A model generated the notes under the pieces. The model ran no database searches. It saw only the letters and a list, made by a program, of their open reading frames with translations, and was not told where the DNA came from. A DNA stretch of 6,420 nt. It comes from Deltaproteobacteria bacterium. GTDB taxonomy: Bacteria > Myxococcota_A > Bradymonadia > UBA7976 > VGTA01. The stretch covers positions 1 through 6,420 of the forward strand of contig VGTA01000196.1 of NCBI GenBank assembly GCA_016874875.1. The letters are read 5' to 3'. Of the stretch, positions 1-6,420 are shown one piece after another (the stretch's first letter is position 1; each line of letters opens with the position of its first letter). The position numbers were made by a program, and so were the translations under genes.

Positions 1-1102
1 AGGGGGCGGAGAGGGCGGAGAGGGCGCAGGGGGCGCAGGCGGCGCAGGGGGCGCTGGCGGCGCTGGGGGCGCTGGGGGCGCTGGCGGCGCAGGGGGCGCG
101 GGCGGCGCGCAGGGCGGCGCGGTGGGGCCTGATGGGCACGGCGGCCCGGTGCCCGCGGAGCTCCTTGACCTCCTGCAGGAGCGTGAGGGGTGGGGTCGAG
201 AGACATCAGGGGGGCAGTGGGGGACCCTGTTTGTAGTGACAAATGTCTCCAACGACGGCCCCCGCTCGCTGCGCGCCGCCCTCGAGTCGCCTGAGCCGCT
301 GTGGATCACGTTCGCTAGCGGGCTGAGCGGCGTCATTGAGCTGTCGTCGTCGATCTTGGTGGAGACCAACAAGACGCTCGACGGGCGGGGCGCTGATGTG
401 CAGATTCGCACCGCGCGGGGCGGGGAGCCGTTCTCGGCGCTCGCCATCAGCGGAGTCAGCCAGGTGATCATCAGCCACATGCGCTTTGATGACGAGCTCG
501 CCGACTGGAACCAAGACCGCCCGGGCTCACACGCGATTCGGGTCAAGAACGCTCAGCTCGTGTGGATTCACCGCTCCTCCTTTAGCCGCTGGCGGAGCGG
601 GGCGGTCGCCGTGGCGCACGACCCCAGCGCGCCGGGCGGGATGCCCACCCACATCAGCCTCACGTGGTCCAAGCTCGACCAGCTCTTTCAGGGCGTGACC
701 TGGACGGGGGACTTTGTGAGCTTTGGTCACAACTGGTGCAAGCGCGTGCGCCAGCACTGCCTCCGCATCAGCGGCGGCAAGGCGCACAGCCACGGCAACC
801 TGATCGAGCAGTGGGGCGCCCCCGCCATCCAGAGCGCGCGCGAGGGGGCGCAGCTCTACGCGCAGGGGAACATGTTTGTGCCTGGCTCGAGCAACACGGT
901 GAATCAGTTCCTCACGAACGGCAAGATCAAGCAGCGGCGGATGTATGCCTTTGGCGACGTCACCTTTGAGCGCGGCGCCGACGCCGTGCCCGAGAGCTTC
1001 TTGACGGAGTCGCATCAGGTGGGCGACGCCCCCTCCTGCGAGATGACCGACGCCCCCTGCTGGCGCGCGGCGCGCGCGGAGGTGGAGGGGGCGGGTCCTT
1101 AA
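1..1102 (+). CDS. Pectate-lyase-like (PL1) right-handed beta-helix protein with Gly-Gly-Ala linker, 5' end missing
   Basis: The reading frame is open from base 2 to the TAA at 1100-1102, so the gene begins left of the window. A GTG at 122-124 could be taken as a start, but the repeat before it is in the same frame and it has no clear ribosome binding site. The first ~40 residues are a Gly/Ala (and two Glu) linker. Counting from GTG 122 as residue 1, residues 39-54 (VTNVSNDGPRSLRAAL) match the usual opening of PL1 pectate lyases, followed by KTLDGRGADVQI (84-95), GVSQVIISHMRF (111-122), VWIHRSSFS (147-155) and VSFGHNW (199-205). The family's RxPxxR arginine motif appears as RQHCLR (210-215). 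Family members cleave polygalacturonate by calcium-dependent beta-elimination. Here the WIDH motif reads WIHR and other acidic ligands seem lost, so activity is doubtful. It is probably secreted or anchored by an unseen N-terminus. Family is likely; function is open. Confidence 0.8.
   Translation, partial: GGGEGGEGAGGAGGAGGAGGAGGAGGAGGAGGAGGAQGGAVGPDGHGGPVPAELLDLLQEREGWGRETSGGQWGTLFVVTNVSNDGPRSLRAALESPEPLWITFASGLSGVIELSSSILVETNKTLDGRGADVQIRTARGGEPFSALAISGVSQVIISHMRFDDELADWNQDRPGSHAIRVKNAQLVWIHRSSFSRWRSGAVAVAHDPSAPGGMPTHISLTWSKLDQLFQGVTWTGDFVSFGHNWCKRVRQHCLRISGGKAHSHGNLIEQWGAPAIQSAREGAQLYAQGNMFVPGSSNTVNQFLTNGKIKQRRMYAFGDVTFERGADAVPESFLTESHQVGDAPSCEMTDAPCWRAARAEVEGAGP
29..109 (+). repeat. 9-bp in-frame tandem repeat encoding (Gly-Gly-Ala)x9
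   Basis: Nine consecutive 9-bp units of the form GGN-GGC-GCN read Gly-Gly-Ala in the frame of the pectate-lyase-like gene. They are flanked by Gly-Gly-Glu units on the left and Gln-Gly-Gly-Ala on the right. Third bases vary (A, G or T in the Ala codon), so the array is not a fresh perfect expansion. Its likely role is a flexible linker between the unseen N-terminus and the beta-helix. A gain or loss of units would keep the frame. Confidence 0.9.
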
Positions 1103-1108
1103 CGCCCC
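1088..1108 (+). terminator. Possible GC hairpin at the end of the pectate-lyase-like gene
   Basis: GGGGCG at 1088-1093 can pair with CGCCCC at 1103-1108 around a 9-nt loop that contains the TAA stop codon. No T run follows, so this is not a classical intrinsic terminator. In a genome this GC-rich, six-base GC stems occur often by chance. Confidence 0.25.
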
Positions 1109-1131
1109 GCGCCCCGCGCCCCGCGCCCCGC
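1104..1131. repeat. 7-bp tandem repeat GCCCCGC x4
   Basis: Four perfect head-to-tail copies of GCCCCGC lie directly after the stop codon of the first gene (1104-1110, 1111-1117, 1118-1124, 1125-1131). A 7-bp unit would not keep a reading frame, which fits a non-coding position. The first copy contributes to the possible stop-codon hairpin. Confidence 0.9.
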
Positions 1132-1153
1132 GCTTCACATCTGAGCGTCGCTG

Positions 1154-1183
1154 TTGACCCGCGCGCGCAGAATGCGCTACTCC
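1154..1183 (+). promoter_or_regulatory. Weak candidate sigma70-type promoter for the 1286-3856 gene
   Basis: TTGACC at 1154-1159 differs from the -35 consensus by one base. A poor -10-like TACTCC at 1178-1183 follows after an 18-bp spacer. It would place transcription start just before the 12-bp repeat array, so the repeats would lie in the 5' untranslated leader. The -10 match is weak, so this is only a candidate. Confidence 0.2.
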
Positions 1184-1200
1184 AAGTCGCCCTGAGTCAC

Positions 1201-1260
1201 TCGATGAGTCACTCGATGAGTCACTCGATGAGTCACTCGATGAGTCACTCGATGAGTCGC
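1201..1260. repeat. 12-bp tandem repeat TCGATGAGTCAC x5 in the leader of the 856-residue protein gene
   Basis: There are four perfect copies (1201-1248) and a fifth with one change (TCGATGAGTCGC, 1249-1260). The last eight bases of a sixth, partial copy (TGAGTCAC, 1193-1200) precede them. Each unit junction contains GAGTCACTC, an imperfect palindrome around a central C, and the TCGA palindrome. The array ends 25 bp before the ATG at 1286 and 15 bp before its Shine-Dalgarno sequence. It is far more AT-rich than its surroundings. It may be a multi-site operator, a transcript element or a length-variable array; the sequence cannot decide between these. Confidence 0.95.
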
Positions 1261-1275
1261 TCTGTGGTTCACACT

Positions 1276-1281
1276 GGAGGA
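1276..1281 (+). promoter_or_regulatory. Ribosome binding site GGAGGA for the 1286 start
   Basis: GGAGGA ends four bases before the ATG at 1286. It is the strongest Shine-Dalgarno match in the window. Together with an in-frame TGA at 1193-1195 it fixes the start of the 856-residue protein. Confidence 0.85.
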
Positions 1282-1285
1282 GCAA

Positions 1286-3848
<2,563 letters not shown>

Positions 3849-3856
<8 letters not shown>

Positions 3857-3880
3857 GGGGCTTTGTGAGTGAGCGGCTTT
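3849..3880. repeat. 16-bp tandem duplication across the stop/start junction
   Basis: GTGAGTGAGGGGCTTT (3849-3864) is followed directly by GTGAGTGAGCGGCTTT (3865-3880), with one mismatch. The first copy contains the TGA stop (3854-3856) of the 856-residue protein and a GAGGGG that could serve as Shine-Dalgarno for the GTG at the head of the second copy. The duplication may therefore have created or doubled the start signal of the downstream gene. Confidence 0.9.
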
Positions 3881-5314
3881 GTGACCGCGTGACCAAAAGA
3901 CCTAGCGCCGAGAGTGAGTCCCCCGTGACCCTGCACAGCCCCCGCCCCTCAGCGCCGACGCGCCCCGTCACCCCCTCGCTGCCCCCTTCGCTGCCCCGCG
4001 CGCTGCCCCGCGCGCTGCCCCGCGCGCTGCCCCGCGCGCGCTCCATTGCGCCGCTGCTCGCGCTGACCCTCGCGGCGGGCGCGGCGCCTCACGGGGCGGC
4101 GCGGGCGGGGGCGGAGCCGGCGGTCCGCGTCAGCGGGCAGCTCGGCGCGCTCGATTCGCGCGTGAGCGACACCACCACCGGCGGCGACTTCTTTGAGGCC
4201 TCCTGGCGCGTCGCCCCCTCCGAGCTCATCAGCTACGAGGGCGCCGCGGCGCAGGGGCTGCTCGTGCGGGACTACTTTAACGACGCGCGCCTCGAGTCGC
4301 TCCTGCCGCAGCCGCTCAGCGCCCCGGCGGGGGCGCCGCTGGAGGGCGGCGGGGTGCGCGTGACGCAGGAGCAGCGCCACGCCCTCCACCTCCACAAGCG
4401 CCTCGAGACGGTGGACCTCGGCGCCTCCTACGCGCTCATACGCCCGCAGCGCGACGCCCCCATCGGCGCGCGTCAAGACTCGCTGCTCGACCACAGCGCG
4501 CTCTCCCTCAACGCCGGCCTGCGCCCCGTGAAGGGCGTTGAGCTCCGGGGGCGCTACACGAGCGTGGGGTTTGGCGAGCTGTGGGCGCAGGGCTTCTTTG
4601 GGGGCACCAAGGGACTCAGCCCCACGGCGGAGATCCAGCAGCGCGCCTCCGCCGCCGACCCCGGCGGCGCCCTGGTCCCCGTTGAGGCGTCCACCCTCGC
4701 GCGCTGGGACCGCGCCGAGCTCGCCGCCACCCTGTCGGCGTGGGACGTGGCCCTCCCGGGCCTCTCCCTCGACGCCGGCTACGCGCGGCGCTCCTATGGG
4801 GGGCAAGCCGGTGGTGGCGGCGAGCGCGCCGGGGAGCGAATCGGGGGACGCGCGCCGCGTCGACCAGCTCATGTTCGCCGCCGTCGGCTACCGCCACGCC
4901 CTCACCCTCGGCCCCGTGTCGCTGCGCGCCGGGCTCTGGGTGGCCTACGAGCGCAACACCTCCACCCAAAACCGCAAACTCGGCGGGCGCTTTGAGGCCA
5001 ACGCCTACTCCTTCTCGCGCCTCCGCCTCCGCCCCAGCGCCAGCGCCTCCTGGGGCGCCGCCACGCTCGCCCTGAGCTACGAGCACGCCTCCCGCGACTA
5101 CGCTGCCCGCCGCGTGACGGAGGGCGACGCGCTCGCCAATGACCTCTCCTCGCTCCTGCGGGCGGAGGGCCGCTATGCGCTCGGTGATGGGGCGGAGGTG
5201 GGGCTCTATGCGCTGAGTCAGGACGTCTCGTCGAACCAGACGCTCGCGCACTTCTTTGCGTCTAAGGCGAGCGTGACGCAGGTGGGGCTGCTGGCGCGCT
5301 TCTATGCGGAGTGA
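3865..5314 (+). CDS. Predicted outer-membrane beta-barrel protein, frame broken by a one-base shift at 4798-4803
   Basis: One gene is spread over two frames: an upstream part open to the TGA at 4993-4995 and a downstream part (open from before 4796) ending at TGA 5312-5314. Removing one G from the run at 4798-4803 joins them into a ~482-residue protein. The start is uncertain. GTG 3865 follows GAGGGG by four bases and is preferred; GTG 3853, overlapping the preceding stop, and GTG 3925 are alternatives. From GTG 3865, residues 43-58 are four Leu-Pro-Arg-Ala repeats, then a hydrophobic core (SIAPLLALTLAAGAA, 60-74) and a likely cleavage site after ARA (79-81). The rest is rich in alternating strands and turns (for example LSLNAGLRPVKGVELRGRY, LRAGLWVAYERN) and ends with a terminal strand VTQVGLLARFYAE, typical of outer-membrane barrels. 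No named family was recognised. It may be a pseudogene, phase-OFF, programmed frameshifting or a sequencing error. Confidence 0.75.
3991..4038 (+). repeat. 12-bp repeat CTGCCCCGCGCG x4 encoding Leu-Pro-Arg-Ala
   Basis: Four perfect 12-bp copies follow a degenerate one (CTGCCCCCTTCG, 3979-3990). They encode Leu-Pro-Arg-Ala four times just before the hydrophobic core of the barrel protein's signal peptide. The repeat length keeps the frame. Proline every four residues is unusual for a signal-peptide n-region. Confidence 0.95.
4798..4803 (+). other. Frameshift site: G6 run in the barrel gene
   Basis: Before the run the upstream frame reads SLDAGYARRSYG, a plausible strand and turn. After it, that frame turns into Arg/Pro/Gly-rich text until a stop at 4993-4995. 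The frame one base further along then reads GKPVVAASAPGSESGDARR and VDQLMFAAVGYRH and continues sensibly to the terminal barrel strand. The switch maps to the G run itself. One extra G (six for five) explains it. An ATG at 4796-4798 opens the downstream part but has no clear ribosome binding site. Confidence 0.85.
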
Positions 5315-5374
5315 GGGGGGGTGGCAGGCGGCTGCGTGTAGGCACGCTCAAGCCTCAAGCGCTCACGCCCCCGA

Positions 5375-5399
5375 GCGGGCGCGGCGAGCGCCCGCGCCC
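5375..5399. terminator. GC-rich hairpin between convergent genes, possible bidirectional terminator
   Basis: GCGGGCGC (5375-5382) pairs with GCGCCCGC (5388-5395) around GGCGA. An overlapping alternative pairs GGGCGCGG (5377-5384) with CCGCGCCC (5392-5399). Both stems have eight perfect pairs, and the two are mutually exclusive. It lies between two convergent stop codons, where a shared terminator is expected. No T tract follows on either strand. A smaller stem GCGTG/CACGC sits at 5334-5347. Confidence 0.45.
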
Positions 5400-5413
5400 T
5401 GCGCGCTAGACCC

Positions 5414-6420
5414 CTAGACCCCCTTGAGGGGCCCGCTCTGCTTGGAACGCGGCTTGCGCGTTGACCTCTGCGGCGCTCTCTTGGGCTGCGCCTGCTTGAC
5501 CTGCGCCTTCTTGGCCTGCGCCTGCTTGACCTGCGCCTTCTTAGCCTGCGCCCTCTTGGCCTGCGCCTGCTTGGCCTGCGCCCTCTTGGCCTGCGCCTGC
5601 TGCTTCGCCAGCGCCGCCTGAGCCTTTTTCGCCGCCTGGGCCTTTTTCGCCGCCTGCGCCCGCTGCTGGCGCGCCTTCTGAGCGGCGGCGCGGCGAGCCG
5701 CGGCCTCCTCGCGGGCCTTGTGGAGCGCCTTGCGCGCCTTAAAGGCCTTGAAGGTCCTCTGGAGGCTGCGCTGGATGGTGGCGATCATGCCCGCCTGCCG
5801 CGCCTGCGCCTTGCCGCGCTGCTCCTGCGACACGCCGCGCTGGTAGCTCGCGGACTCCCCGGCCCCGGAGCGGTCCACCCAGTACGCCTGGTGGTCGTCG
5901 CGGCCCACGTCGAGGTGGATGAAGCGCCCGTTGGGGTAGTAGCCGATGCCGGAGAGCGGGAAGTTCGCCTTGCAGTACTCCCACACCTCCTTGGGGTCCA
6001 CGCCGCGCACCCGAAAATCCACCGCGTGGCCGTTGTGGTGACGACTCGTCTTGCGCTCGTTGACGCGCAGGCCGCTCAGAATCTGAAGCTCGGCGTCAAA
6101 GTGGTGGCCCACCAAGTAGAGGTACCAGAGCAGGCGGTCCTGCACATAGCAGTCATACATGCGCCAGCTCGCGTCGCCCTCATAGCCCAGGTTGAACGTG
6201 TAGCCCACCTCGCACGCCCGCTTGGCGCGCCAGTCGCCGAGCAGCGACAGCATCGCGAGGCGCCCCTTGGGGATGATCTGCTGCTTGTCGTTGATCAGGG
6301 CGAGCGGGGGCAGGCGCATCTGGCGGTTTATGTGGTACAGGTGGATGTGCCCGCGCTTGACCACGCAGGCGCGCTTGCCCTTGCTCACGCCGCGGCGGCA
6401 GCGCTCGGTGGGCTTGGGGG
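5414..6420 (-). CDS. M15-type metallopeptidase (DUF882/YcbK-like) with Lys/Ala/Gln repeat tail, 5' end missing
   Basis: The gene runs leftward to TAG at 5416-5414. The frame stays open past GTG 6388 to the right edge (reading PKPTERCRRG before it), so the true start, probably with a signal peptide, lies outside. Counting from GTG 6388, residues ~84-171 match the M15/DUF882 fold. LQILSGLRVNERKTSRHH holds the SGxR motif, SRHHNGHAVD (115-124) fits SxHxxGxAxD with zinc ligands H117 and D124, and GIGYYPNGRFIHLDVG (147-162) supplies the third ligand H158. Relatives cleave peptidoglycan peptide cross-links in the periplasm. Residues ~190-324 are a basic tail, including AAKKAQ twice and eight 5-residue units AQ(A/V/P)K(R/Q/K) at 265-304, resembling histone-H1-like tails in composition. 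The tail may bind anionic envelope polymers (inference). It is convergent with the barrel gene, 99 bp apart. The peptidase fold is well supported; substrate is unknown. Confidence 0.85.
   Translation of the reverse strand, partial: PKPTERCRRGVSKGKRACVVKRGHIHLYHINRQMRLPPLALINDKQQIIPKGRLAMLSLLGDWRAKRACEVGYTFNLGYEGDASWRMYDCYVQDRLLWYLYLVGHHFDAELQILSGLRVNERKTSRHHNGHAVDFRVRGVDPKEVWEYCKANFPLSGIGYYPNGRFIHLDVGRDDHQAYWVDRSGAGESASYQRGVSQEQRGKAQARQAGMIATIQRSLQRTFKAFKARKALHKAREEAAARRAAAQKARQQRAQAAKKAQAAKKAQAALAKQQAQAKRAQAKQAQAKRAQAKKAQVKQAQAKKAQVKQAQPKRAPQRSTRKPRSKQSGPLKGV
5477..5596 (-). repeat. 15-bp repeat (30-bp higher order) encoding eight AQ(A/V/P)K(R/Q/K) units
   Basis: Eight 15-bp units encode the basic tail of the M15-type protein. 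On the plus strand, 30-bp copies at 5495-5524 and 5525-5554 differ at only three bases, and 5555-5584 is a further related copy. The array seems to have grown by 30-bp duplication. Frame is kept whatever the copy number. Confidence 0.9.
5622..5657 (-). repeat. 18-bp direct duplication encoding AAKKAQ twice
   Basis: On the plus strand, GCCTTTTTCGCCGCCTGG (5622-5639) is followed by GCCTTTTTCGCCGCCTGC (5640-5657), with one mismatch. It encodes Ala-Ala-Lys-Lys-Ala-Gln twice in the tail of the M15-type protein. Its T5 runs, AAA Lys codons in part, stand out in this GC-rich gene. Confidence 0.9.

Noticed and set aside
122..124. GTG as the start of the pectate-lyase-like gene.
   Set aside because: The same frame is open to the left edge and encodes a coherent Gly-Gly-Ala linker, and no clear Shine-Dalgarno sequence precedes this GTG.
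1194..1258. TGAGTCA resembles the eukaryotic AP-1 site.
   Set aside because: The gene content is bacterial and no such factor is expected; the match is a by-product of the short palindrome.
1193..1260. CRISPR-like or replication-iteron reading of the 12-bp array.
   Set aside because: There are no spacers between copies, so it is not CRISPR. There is no replication gene or AT-rich unwinding region nearby to support iterons.
4538..5314. A separate gene starting at ATG 4538.
   Set aside because: Before about 4796 this frame reads Arg/Ser/Pro/Ala-rich shadow text while the other frame reads barrel strands; only the part after the G6 run is real coding sequence.
6386..6388. GTG as the start of the M15-type gene.
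   Set aside because: The frame continues open to the right edge, and no signal peptide follows this GTG although the domain belongs to an exported family.

Overview
The window is very GC-rich (roughly 70% or more by eye). It carries four protein-coding loci, all predicted to be exported or cell-envelope proteins. No tRNA, rRNA, CRISPR array, transposase or integrase was seen. The protein types suggest a Gram-negative bacterium of the old Deltaproteobacteria, such as Myxococcota or the Bradymonadales. They are a TolB/CsgG-like N-terminal domain with a CxxxCAVxxGRKxGA signature, likely outer-membrane beta-barrels, an M15-type (DUF882/YcbK-like) peptidase, and a pectate-lyase-like beta-helix behind a Gly-Gly-Ala linker. 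This assignment is inference from composition and protein families; no marker gene is present.

Layout. (1) Positions 1-1102, plus strand: the 3' part of a gene that enters from the left edge, with a Gly-Gly-Ala repeat linker and then a pectate-lyase-like (PL1) beta-helix domain whose calcium-site residues look replaced. (2) Positions 1103-1285: a gap with four copies of a 7-bp repeat, a weak possible promoter and five copies of a 12-bp repeat, ending in a good ribosome binding site. (3) Positions 1286-3856, plus strand: an 856-residue secreted multidomain protein (TolB/CsgG-like domain, helical middle, three Cys-Cys mini-repeats, beta-rich C-terminal domain, terminal hydrophobic hairpin). (4) Positions about 3865-5314, plus strand: a predicted outer-membrane beta-barrel protein, tightly coupled to gene 3 but split by a one-base shift at a run of six G. 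(5) Positions 5315-5413: a short convergent gap with a GC-rich hairpin. (6) Positions 5414-6420, minus strand: an M15-type metallopeptidase domain with a long Lys/Ala/Gln repeat tail, entering from the right edge.

How they may work together. The 856-residue protein and the barrel protein form a two-gene plus-strand unit and probably act together at the outer membrane. The flanking genes look like wall- or polysaccharide-directed envelope proteins, but nothing shows that they share a pathway. The most striking property of the window is the number of simple repeats and G tracts in or next to every gene: 9-bp, 7-bp, 12-bp, 9-bp, G11, 16-bp, 12-bp, G6 with a frameshift, 15/30-bp and 18-bp units. 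This makes the locus a candidate for repeat-driven variation of surface proteins. A high-GC mutational background or assembly errors in G runs are the main alternative explanations.
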